Source of the DNA: Arthrobacter_M sp030063245
Lineage (GTDB): Bacteria > Actinomycetota > Actinomycetes > Actinomycetales > Micrococcaceae
Length of the DNA: 64,000 bases
Assembly (NCBI RefSeq): GCF_051131705.1
Contig: NZ_CP180316.1
Coordinates: 1,922,001-1,986,000 of the forward strand
Direction: 5' to 3'
Shown: positions 9,837-17,318 of the stretch, piece after piece
Layout: each line of letters begins with the position of its first letter
Numbering within the stretch: the stretch's first letter is position 1
Program-made: the position numbers and the translations under genes
The notes under the pieces: generated by a model
What the model was told of the DNA's origin: nothing
Seen by the model: only the letters and a program-made list of their open reading frames with translations
Databases searched by the model: none

Positions 9837-11330
9837 ATGGCCGAACAAGTATCACGCACACAAGCCTCTATGAGTGTCCTCACAGTGCTGCGGAGGCCGG
9901 AGCTCCTGAGCAGGGAAGTGCTGGCCGGGATCGTCACCACGCTTGCGCTGGTGCCGGAAGTCATCTCGTTCTCAGTCATCGCTGGCGTGGACCCAATCGT
10001 CAGCCTCATGGCGTCGATAGTTCTGGCGATCACCATGTCGATCCTGGGCGGCAGGCCGGCGATGATCACTGCTGCTGCCGGCTCCGTCGCTCTCGTCGTC
10101 GCGCCGCTGGTGAAGGCGCACGGTGTCGAATACATCTTGCCGGCGGTGATCCTCGCCGGCGTCGTCCAGATCCTGTTCGGTACGTTGGGATTGGCGCGGC
10201 TGATGCGCTTCATTCCGCGCTCGGTGATGATCGGCTTCGTCAATGCCTTGGGTGTTCTCATTTTCATGGCGCAGGTGCGTCATCTGATCGACGTCCCGTG
10301 GCTGGTCTATCCGTTGTTCGCCCTGACCGTCGTGATTATCCTGGTGCTGCCGCGGTTCACAAAGGCGGTGCCGGCACCGCTTGTCGCGATCGTCGCCGTC
10401 ACAGCGATCGTCATCTTCGCCGGCCTCACCGTTCCGAACGTTGCCGATGAAGGTCCACTCACCGGCGGACTTCCCGGTCTCACCTCATTCGTCGTTCCGC
10501 TGAACCTCCACACACTGCAGATTATCTGGCCAACCGCACTGAGCGTGGCGTTTGTCGGCCTGATGGAAACGCTGCTGACCGCCAAGCTGGTCGACGATTT
10601 GACGGACACCCGGTCGCACAAGGGCCGCGAATCCTGGGCCCTGGGAGTGGCCAACATTGCTGCAGGCTTCTACGGCGGCATGGCCGGCTGCGCGATGATT
10701 GGTCAGACGATCGTCAACGTGAAGATCGGCCGAGCCCGTACGCGCATTTCATCCCTTGTCGCCGGACTGTTCCTGCTGGCCCTCGTGACGGGCCTGAGTT
10801 CGATCATGGGACAAATTCCCATGATGGCCCTGGCCGCAGTCATGATGATTGTCGCCGTCACCACCGTCGACTGGCACAGTGTCAAACCATCGACTGTAAA
10901 ACGCATGCCGGTCCCGGAAACTATCGTCATGAGCGTGACGGTGATCGTCGTCGTGGTGACCGGCAACCTCGCTGTCGGCGTCCTCGTGGGCGTCGTCCTG
11001 GCCATGGTGTTGTTTGCGCGCAGAATCGCGCACGTGATTCGTGTCGACCGAATTCCGGCCGACGACAGGACGTCAGTGACGTACGAGGTCCGCGGACCGC
11101 TGTTCTTCGGTAGCAGCAATGACCTCGTTGATCAGTTCTCTTACGCGCTCGATCCGGCACATGTGACCGTCGATCTCACGCACGGGCAGATTTGGGACGC
11201 GTCCACCGTTGCGGCCCTCGATTCGATTGAAGCGAAGTACCGTGCCCATGGAGCAATGGTCGCCTTCCGTGGACTCGACGAGCACAGCTTGGCCTTTCAC
11301 CAGCGCCTTACCGGGCAGTTCGGGGCCTAG
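9837..11330 (+). CDS. SulP-family anion transporter with STAS domain
   Basis: A 497-residue membrane transporter. Residues up to about 395 contain ten or more hydrophobic segments, beginning with a SulP-typical EVLAGIVTTLALVPEVISFS, and the inner motif GGMAGCAMIGQT resembles the conserved SulP segment in TM8. The C-terminal 95 residues form a STAS domain. Family members move sulfate, bicarbonate or other anions across the inner membrane; the substrate here is not evident. The ATG at 9837 is preferred because the 56 residues upstream in frame lack transporter character. Confidence 0.88.
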   Translation: MAEQVSRTQASMSVLTVLRRPELLSREVLAGIVTTLALVPEVISFSVIAGVDPIVSLMASIVLAITMSILGGRPAMITAAAGSVALVVAPLVKAHGVEYILPAVILAGVVQILFGTLGLARLMRFIPRSVMIGFVNALGVLIFMAQVRHLIDVPWLVYPLFALTVVIILVLPRFTKAVPAPLVAIVAVTAIVIFAGLTVPNVADEGPLTGGLPGLTSFVVPLNLHTLQIIWPTALSVAFVGLMETLLTAKLVDDLTDTRSHKGRESWALGVANIAAGFYGGMAGCAMIGQTIVNVKIGRARTRISSLVAGLFLLALVTGLSSIMGQIPMMALAAVMMIVAVTTVDWHSVKPSTVKRMPVPETIVMSVTVIVVVVTGNLAVGVLVGVVLAMVLFARRIAHVIRVDRIPADDRTSVTYEVRGPLFFGSSNDLVDQFSYALDPAHVTVDLTHGQIWDASTVAALDSIEAKYRAHGAMVAFRGLDEHSLAFHQRLTGQFGA

Positions 11331-11361
11331 CAGGGCAGTGCAGTCCGCAGGTATGGCGGCA

Positions 11362-11376
11362 CTAGTGTAGCGTGTC
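11362..11376 (+). repeat. IS630 left inverted repeat
   Basis: CTAGTGTAGCGTGTC. It pairs with the right end over 12 of 15 positions; the first C is flank and TA is the presumed target site. Confidence 0.75.
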
Positions 11377-12498
11377 GTTGATTCCTTTGGGTCTGATTGT
11401 TTGTCAGACTTGATCCATGGTTTATCTGGCAGAGGCACTTCAGTTGCGCGACGGGGACCGTGGCGCCCTGGAAGCGTTGACTCGTGGGAATTCTTCCACT
11501 GCGACGTTGGCGTTGCGGGCGCGCACGGTTTTGTTGGCTGCTGACGGGATGCCGAATGTCCAGATTGAGAAGATCACCGGGTTTTCGGCGCCCACGGTTT
11601 TGAAGTGGCGCAACCGCTATGCCGAGGGCGGGATCGAGGCCCTGTCCGATGTCCAGCGCCCGGGCCGGGAGCGGGAGATCGACGAACTCGCCCTGATTGC
11701 CGACACCCTGACCAATGACGGGAACCCGCCGGCGGAGCTGGGGATCTCGCACTGGTCCGCGCGCATCATGGCCGAACGCCACGGAATCTCTTTTTCGTCC
11801 GTGGCCCGAATCTGGCGCCGTTGGAAGATCCAGCCGCATCGGATCGAGACGTTTAAATTCTCCACCGACCCGGCCCTGGAGTCCAAGCTCCGGGACGTGG
11901 TGGGCCTGTACATGTCCCCGCCGGAAAACGCGGTGGTGGTGAGCATTGATGAGAAGACCCAAATCCAGGCACTGTCCCGCACCGGCCCGGACCAGCCGCT
12001 GTCCCCGACCCACCCGCTGCAGCAGACGCACGACTACAAGCGCAACGGCACCACCACCTTGTTCGCCGCCTTGGAGGTTCTCACCGGCAAACTCAGCGCG
12101 AACGCCTTCTACCCAAAGCACACCAACATCGAGTTCGTCGATTTCCTGGGCCGGGTCGCCCACGCCCACCCCGGGGTTGAGCTGCATGTCATCTGCGACA
12201 ACTATGCGACCCATAAGCACCAGAACGTGAAGGACTGGCTGGCCGAAAACCCGCGCGTGAGCCTGCATTTCACCCCGACCAGCTGTTCCTGGCTGAACAT
12301 GGTGGAGATCTTCTTCGGGATCATCACCCGCCAGTGCCTCAAACGCGGAGCATTCAGCTCCGTGAAAGAGCTGGAGGAAACCATGGAACGCTACATCGAG
12401 AACTACAACCAGGACGCCAAACCATTCACCTGGACCAAGTCAGCGGAGTATCTCCTGGGCAAGATGAAACGCAAACAAACCATTAACACGGAACACTA
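11363..12498 (+). mobile_element. IS630-family insertion sequence
   Basis: A single transposase gene is bounded by imperfect inverted repeats that read CTAGTGT then CGTGT at both ends, with TA at each outer edge (11363-11364 and 12497-12498). TA duplication is the known target signature of IS630/Tc1 elements. The element is about 1.13 kb and appears intact. It sits 32 bases after the SulP stop and does not visibly interrupt a gene. Confidence 0.9.
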
Positions 12499-12499
12499 G
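11417..12499 (+). CDS. IS630-family transposase
   Basis: A 360-residue DDE transposase. The N-terminal about 150 residues contain two helix-turn-helix units (TLALRARTVLLAADG and the following APTVLKWRNRYAEGG). The catalytic domain has VVVSIDEKTQIQAL (first Asp), LHVICDNYATHKH (second Asp) and SWLNMVEIFF (final Glu), the IS630 pattern. It is full length and looks active. The stop codon TAG is built from the TA target dinucleotide plus the first flanking base, so the reading frame ends exactly at the element edge. Confidence 0.95.
   Translation: MVYLAEALQLRDGDRGALEALTRGNSSTATLALRARTVLLAADGMPNVQIEKITGFSAPTVLKWRNRYAEGGIEALSDVQRPGREREIDELALIADTLTNDGNPPAELGISHWSARIMAERHGISFSSVARIWRRWKIQPHRIETFKFSTDPALESKLRDVVGLYMSPPENAVVVSIDEKTQIQALSRTGPDQPLSPTHPLQQTHDYKRNGTTTLFAALEVLTGKLSANAFYPKHTNIEFVDFLGRVAHAHPGVELHVICDNYATHKHQNVKDWLAENPRVSLHFTPTSCSWLNMVEIFFGIITRQCLKRGAFSSVKELEETMERYIENYNQDAKPFTWTKSAEYLLGKMKRKQTINTEH
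12485..12499 (-). repeat. IS630 right inverted repeat
   Basis: Read on the minus strand it is CTAGTGTTCCGTGTT, matching the left end at CTAGTGT and CGTGT. Confidence 0.75.
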
Positions 12500-13265
12500 A
12501 GTGCGCAGGAACGACTAACAGCGGGACGTTCGGCACGGCCTGACCGTTATCGCGTCCCCAGGGACATCGATGCGGATGCCTGGTCCCCAATTTCATCAAG
12601 GACACGGAGGAGGCATTGGCAGCGGTCCTCGACGACGAGCAGACCCGATTATCCACGGGAAAGCACAGCCCGTCCAGGGTGGACTGATGTCCTTCTCCTC
12701 GGATGTCGAAGCGGATTGCCATGGGTGACGAGCGTGGGATTGTCATGATGGACCAGAGGTGTGTCCCGCTCCCGGCCATGAGCTCGGATTTCTTGAGGGC
12801 TCCTACGCTGTTAAGCACAATCTCCCGGGTCCAGTCAACATCCAGCGGCAGGCTAAGGCTGGCGCAGGCTATTCGACGCCTGCCTCCTACCGTCGTGTGT
12901 CTACCCCGTCGCGACACGGGGACCTCGGAGCGAATAGCGACCACGGCGGCGATCAGGAGTGGACACCCGATCAACAACGCTCCGGTCGACCGGTCTTGGT
13001 ACTGTAGCCACAATCGGTTCGTGCCCAACTGTAACCGCCCATTTCCGCGAGCCGGAAACGAGTGTCACCTTTCATCTGGCATGCCGCACCGTCCAACCCG
13101 AGGGACCCTTACTGCCGATGCCATACGGTGCAGAGGCAGTCATTCCCCGCCGCGGGGCCTGGCCCGACTCGGCAGCCGAAATCCGCAACGGAAAATGGGG
13201 CATTCGCCCCATGCCGTTCGTGTGACTGCGGACATACGATCTCTGCACAGCGTAAGGAGAACGAA
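12500..13265. other. Stretch without a confident gene between IS630 and the redox operon
   Basis: Frames are open on both strands but none has convincing coding character or a family match. A short plus-strand piece near 12580-12687 (reading VPNFIKDTEEALAAVLDDE) could be a gene remnant left beside the insertion. The last 200 bases should hold the promoter of the operon that begins at 13266. Confidence 0.4.
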
Positions 13266-14024
13266 ATGACTACACAGCAGCCGCAGACATACGCCGAGAA
13301 GGCAGAATCCTGTGCAGAATTGCCCGCCGACACCGCAGAACGGTTCGCCGGGTATGCCGTTCTGGGAATGCCCTTTAGCTCCGGCTTCTATCTTGCCTTC
13401 CGGCATTTTCCCGCCAGCTCGATCGGCCCGGGCTACCGCGCGGTCTGGCTGCGCAGACCCGACGGCCAATGGGTGGTCTACGCCGACGTACCCCCGCATC
13501 TGAGCTGCGCCCGGTATTTCGGATCCGCCCTCAACGCGGCGATATCCGCCGAGATCACGGTCAGCTGGAACAGTCCGGGTATCGCCACAATCCGGATTCC
13601 CGACGTCCTGGATTGGCGGATCGAGATGGCAGGTTCGCGGACCTCCAGTGTCGTTAGCGCCTTGGCCCAGCGGATACCCGCACGGCTCTGGCGGAACGAG
13701 CGTGTGCTCCGAAGTATGGGATTGGTGGCGGGTCCGTTACTGCATGCAGGGAAAATGAAATTTTCCGGTGTCGTCCCCAATGGTCAATCCTTCCAGGCGC
13801 AGCCGTTGCGGTTGTGGATCGTCCGGTCCACAACCGCAACCATTGATGGCGCTGACGCGGGCAGGCCGGGCCCCTTGCCTCAGCAGGAACACCTGGGCGA
13901 CTTCTGGCTCCCGCAACGCGGCCTGTTCGTCGCCGACCTTGGCGTCAGATTCCCATCCACGGCGACGGCCGGCACCGGCGCGGTTCAGCTGTCGGTATGT
14001 GAGACGGAAGAGAGAGCATCATGA
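13266..14024 (+). CDS. Uncharacterised protein, first gene of redox-type operon
   Basis: A 252-residue protein starting MTTQQPQTYAEKAESCAEL. The ATG at 13266 has a near-perfect AAGGAGA seven bases upstream. No signal peptide or membrane segment is evident. The N-terminal half contains SGFYLAFRHFPASSIGPGYRAV and a run of beta-rich sequence; I do not recognise the family. It overlaps the DsrE gene (ATGA) and therefore heads a run with DsrE, AhpD-like, HD/LuxR and OsmC genes, which suggests a link to thiol or peroxide metabolism or stress response, by context only. Confidence 0.75.
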   Translation: MTTQQPQTYAEKAESCAELPADTAERFAGYAVLGMPFSSGFYLAFRHFPASSIGPGYRAVWLRRPDGQWVVYADVPPHLSCARYFGSALNAAISAEITVSWNSPGIATIRIPDVLDWRIEMAGSRTSSVVSALAQRIPARLWRNERVLRSMGLVAGPLLHAGKMKFSGVVPNGQSFQAQPLRLWIVRSTTATIDGADAGRPGPLPQQEHLGDFWLPQRGLFVADLGVRFPSTATAGTGAVQLSVCETEERAS

Positions 14025-14395
14025 ATAGCAATATGAACAAGGCAGTGATCAGCCTGACAACCGGGTTGGAAGATCCAGAGCGTGTCACAGTCGCGTTTTT
14101 GGTGGCTGTGGGGGCTGCCGAACAGGGCAGGGAGACTCAGATGTTCCTCACCAAGGAAGCCGTGCGGCTGGTGCTTCAGGGGTTTGCACACGTCGTGGCG
14201 TGCGATGGATGCCCGCCCCTGACGGCCCTTATGGAGCGGTACGAAAAGGCCGGTGGCAGGTATCTGGTCTGTCCCATCTGTCTGGATTCGCGCAAGATGG
14301 ACAGGTCGGGCTTTATGGCCCATGCCGAGGCCGGCGGTACCGTCCAGCTGTGGGACTGGATTGGTGAGGACGCGGCGGTCACCTTTAGTTACTGA
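14021..14395 (+). CDS. DsrE-family protein
   Basis: A 124-residue small cytoplasmic protein with the DsrE/DsrF-like pattern: an N-terminal strand (KAVISLTTGLEDPERVTVAF), the segment QGRETQMFLTKEAVRL, and cysteines in CDGCPP and CPIC. Members act in sulfur relay or as small regulators of thiol chemistry. Its start overlaps the stop of the upstream gene, so it is translationally coupled. The number of cysteines (four) is consistent with a sulfur-handling role, but the partner is not known. Confidence 0.82.
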   Translation: MNSNMNKAVISLTTGLEDPERVTVAFLVAVGAAEQGRETQMFLTKEAVRLVLQGFAHVVACDGCPPLTALMERYEKAGGRYLVCPICLDSRKMDRSGFMAHAEAGGTVQLWDWIGEDAAVTFSY

Positions 14396-14466
14396 CCCGA
14401 ACAATCCACCGCGCTTTCTTGTCATGTGAAAAGTGCACCGTTTTCGTAGAGCAAAGGCAGACCGTC

Positions 14467-15060
14467 ATGAGCATCATCCAGACCTCCACCGAGGCTGAAG
14501 CCACGGGTAGGACAGCGGAGATTTACGCAGAGGACAGGCAAGTCCTGGGCTACGTTCCGAGCCACACCAGGGTTTTGAGCGTGCATCCCGAAGCCCTGGC
14601 CGCGTGGAAGGCCCTGCAGAGCACCATCGCCGGATCAATGGGCATGCGCCGCTTCGAGCTGGTGACTCTCGCCGCGGCCCTTGGCATCGGATCCAGGCAC
14701 TGCCGGCTGGCACACGGCAATGAGTCGCTGAAATTCATCGGCGAAGAGGAATTGGTGCGGATCGCACGCGACTACCGCGACGCCGGTCTTTCCGAGGCCG
14801 AAGTCGCGATGATGGACTTCGCCCAGAAACTCAGCACCGACTCCGTAGCCATGACCGACGCCGACAGTCTGCGCCTGCGCGACGTTGGCTTCGGCGACAG
14901 GGAGATCGTTGACATCGCCCTTGCCGCCGCGGCCCGTAACTACCTCAGCCGGGTGCTGCAGGCACTGGCCGTTGATGTGGACCTCCCGCCCGGTCTCAGT
15001 CAGGTCCTCCACGACGCCTTGCTCGAACCTCTCGGACATAACGACGCCGTCGCCTGCTGA
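14467..15060 (+). CDS. AhpD-like/peroxidase-related protein (carboxymuconolactone decarboxylase fold)
   Basis: A 197-residue all-helical protein of the CMD/AhpD superfamily: an N-terminal arm (AEIYAEDRQVLGYVPSHTRV), the core helix ending SRHCRLAHG and a second CMD-like half. AhpD enzymes use a CxxC...H site for peroxide or thiol redox chemistry. Here the first cysteine is replaced by serine (SRHC), leaving a single Cys and His, so a disulfide relay is not possible within this motif. The ATG at 14467 was chosen because the family begins there. It is third in the operon. Confidence 0.82.
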   Translation: MSIIQTSTEAEATGRTAEIYAEDRQVLGYVPSHTRVLSVHPEALAAWKALQSTIAGSMGMRRFELVTLAAALGIGSRHCRLAHGNESLKFIGEEELVRIARDYRDAGLSEAEVAMMDFAQKLSTDSVAMTDADSLRLRDVGFGDREIVDIALAAAARNYLSRVLQALAVDVDLPPGLSQVLHDALLEPLGHNDAVAC

Positions 15061-15115
15061 TTTCGTGGCCCTGCATGCGGGACCGCGTGGCCGGCCCAGT
15101 CATATACTGGGAGCT

Positions 15116-16744
15116 GTGACGGAACCACCGTTAGGGTCAGGCCGCGAGGGCCGGAGCCTCAAGGCCGCTTGGTCCGCGGGATCGGTCCCATGGGACCATG
15201 CGGCAGCCCCGCGTCGCTCCGAAATACTGGCGGCGTTGTCCCTGGCCATCGATCTGGGGCTCGGCCAGCCAATGGAGCACATGCTGCGGGCGTCTTTGTT
15301 GGGGCTGCGGATCGGTGACCGGGCCGGCGTTGGCCCGGCGGCCCGGGGGAGAATCTACTATGCAAACCTGTTGGCCTGGATCGGCTGCCACGCTGACTCC
15401 TTTGAGTTGGCCGCCCTCTTCAGCGACGACATCGGCTTCCGGGCCGACTATTACATGATCGATGCCCACGGGCTGCCGATGTTGTCCCTGATGCTGCGCC
15501 GCACGGGTTCGGGCTTGCCGCCCTTGCAGCGCGCCGGACGCAGATCCCGCTTCGCGGTAACGGCGAACACGGCGGTCCGGACATTGATCCGTTCCCATTG
15601 CACCTCGGCCGGCCAGCTGGCCAACAAGGTCGGCTTGGATGAGAGTATGTCCGGGATCCTCAGTAATACCTTCGAACGCTGGGACGGCAGGGGGCTTCCG
15701 GCGGGCAGGGCCGGCGTCGAAATCCCGCTGGAGATGCGTATTACGCAGCTGGCGGATACGGCCGAGGTCTTTCTGCGGACCGGCGGCGTGGACGCGGCGG
15801 TGGCTACTGTCAGGAAACGCCGCGGTACGCAGTTTGACCCGGAACTGGCAGACCTCTTCTGCGCGCAGGCGCGGGAGCTGACGGCGGACCTGCTGAACAT
15901 TGATCCGTGGCCGGCGGCACTGGCCGCTGCCCCCGATGACGCGGTGTTGTCCGGGCAGGAGCTGGACTCGGTCCTGCGTGCCATCGGTGATTTCGCTGAC
16001 CTCAAATCCCCCTTTACGGTCGGCCATTCCCGGGCCGTGGCCGCCCTGCCAGCTGACACGGCGCGGGAGTACGGCCTGCAGGCCGGCGAGATCGAAGTTC
16101 TCCGCCGTGCGGGCTGGGTTCACGATCTGGGCCGGATGGGCGTTTCCAACGGTGTCTGGGACAAGAAGTCCCCCCTGTCCTATGTGGACCGGGAGCGGCT
16201 TCAGATGTACCCGTATTTGAGTGAACGGATTCTCGGACGTGTGCCCGGCATGAGGCGCGTCGCCTATGTGGCCGGGGCGCACCGCGAACGAGTCGATGGC
16301 TCCGGCTATCCTCGCGGCCGCGGGGGCACCGACCTCGATTCGAGCCAGCGGATCCTTGCCGCCGCGGATGCCTATCAGACCTATCTGGAACCCCGGCCGC
16401 ACCGCCCGGCGCTGACGCCGCTGGAGGCAGGAACACGGCTTCGCGCAGAGGCGGGCGCGGGCCGGCTGGAGGGGCAGGCGGCGGACGCCGTCCTTGTTGC
16501 CGCAGGGCAGACGGCACGACGACGGCGGCTCTTGCCTTGCGGCCTGACCGACCGCGAGGCGGAGGTACTCAGGCTCCTCTGCCATGGACTGAACAACCGT
16601 GAAATCGCTGACACGCTGTACATTGCGCCGAAAACGGCCCGTAACCATGTCGAACATATCTACCTGAAGATCGGCGCGGGAAACCGCGTCGGAGCCACGC
16701 TTTTCGCATTGGATCACGGGCTGTGGGACCGTGCCGCGGGGTAG
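15116..16744 (+). CDS. HD-domain phosphohydrolase-like protein with LuxR DNA-binding domain
   Basis: About 542 residues. Two HD-type halves are present, the second with VHDLGRMGV and an HD-GYP-like end HRERVDGSGYPRG, followed by a LuxR helix-turn-helix (LTDREAEVLRLLCHGLNNRE). Proteins of this type are transcription factors with a phosphohydrolase-like sensor. Two usual metal-binding positions look changed: the family MHP is MYP here and HHE is HRE, so catalysis may be lost and the domain may only sense a ligand. The GTG at 15116 follows GGGAG closely; a GTG at 15065 is an alternative. It lies inside the redox-type operon and may regulate it. Confidence 0.78.
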   Translation: MTEPPLGSGREGRSLKAAWSAGSVPWDHAAAPRRSEILAALSLAIDLGLGQPMEHMLRASLLGLRIGDRAGVGPAARGRIYYANLLAWIGCHADSFELAALFSDDIGFRADYYMIDAHGLPMLSLMLRRTGSGLPPLQRAGRRSRFAVTANTAVRTLIRSHCTSAGQLANKVGLDESMSGILSNTFERWDGRGLPAGRAGVEIPLEMRITQLADTAEVFLRTGGVDAAVATVRKRRGTQFDPELADLFCAQARELTADLLNIDPWPAALAAAPDDAVLSGQELDSVLRAIGDFADLKSPFTVGHSRAVAALPADTAREYGLQAGEIEVLRRAGWVHDLGRMGVSNGVWDKKSPLSYVDRERLQMYPYLSERILGRVPGMRRVAYVAGAHRERVDGSGYPRGRGGTDLDSSQRILAAADAYQTYLEPRPHRPALTPLEAGTRLRAEAGAGRLEGQAADAVLVAAGQTARRRRLLPCGLTDREAEVLRLLCHGLNNREIADTLYIAPKTARNHVEHIYLKIGAGNRVGATLFALDHGLWDRAAG

Positions 16745-16811
16745 CATCCAATTGTCTTTCATTGCTGTGCCCGCAGCACGGCAACCGACAGTGTGAGGAG
16801 AGATTGAGGTC

Positions 16812-17318
16812 ATGACATTAAATGATTTGCGTACGGTCCAGGAACCGCTCAAGCACCGCTACAGGGCCGACCCGGCTTCGGCGCTGGTGACTCTCCGGGC
16901 CGACGGTGATCTCGGCATGGGTGTGAGTTGTTCGGTGCAGACGGGACAGGCTTTGGTGAAAGCAGGCCTGCACCCGGCGACCGGCGGCGACGGCCTGTCG
17001 ATATGCTCCGGGGACATGCTGCTGCAGGCTCTCGTTGCCTGCGCAGGGGTGACTCTCGGCGCAGTTGCGTCGTCATTGGGCATCGACGTCTCGGGGACGG
17101 TGCACGCCGAGGGTGACCTGGATTTCCGCGGCACGCTGGCAGTCGACAAAACGGCGCCGGTCGGTTTCCGTGAGATCAGGCTGCGCTTTGATCTGGTGTC
17201 CGATGCCGACGAGGAGAAGATGGCTGCCCTGACGCGTCTGACCGAGCGGTACTGTGTCGTCTTCCAGACACTCGCGGCGCCGCCGGCTCTGTCGGTCTCG
17301 CTGAAACGACAGCTATGA
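16812..17318 (+). CDS. OsmC-family peroxidase-like protein
   Basis: A 168-residue protein of the OsmC/Ohr superfamily, which reduces organic hydroperoxides with a pair of cysteines. It contains GGDGLSICSGDMLLQALVAC, carrying both the usual catalytic-region cysteine at the helix start and a second Cys in LVACAG. It closes the operon that starts at 13266. Its last six bases overlap the end of the convergent LAL regulator gene, so there is no room for a terminator between them. Confidence 0.85.
   Translation: MTLNDLRTVQEPLKHRYRADPASALVTLRADGDLGMGVSCSVQTGQALVKAGLHPATGGDGLSICSGDMLLQALVACAGVTLGAVASSLGIDVSGTVHAEGDLDFRGTLAVDKTAPVGFREIRLRFDLVSDADEEKMAALTRLTERYCVVFQTLAAPPALSVSLKRQL

Noticed and set aside
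12483..13028. Minus-strand open frame of 181 codons with a stretch vaguely like an SsgA-family protein
   Set aside because: The resemblance is weak, the frame runs into the IS element end, and no ribosome site or conserved core is present.
15137..16852. Long open frame on the minus strand (about 570 codons) opposite the HD/LuxR gene
   Set aside because: High GC leaves the antisense frame open; the product has no motif, while the plus strand shows HD and LuxR signatures.
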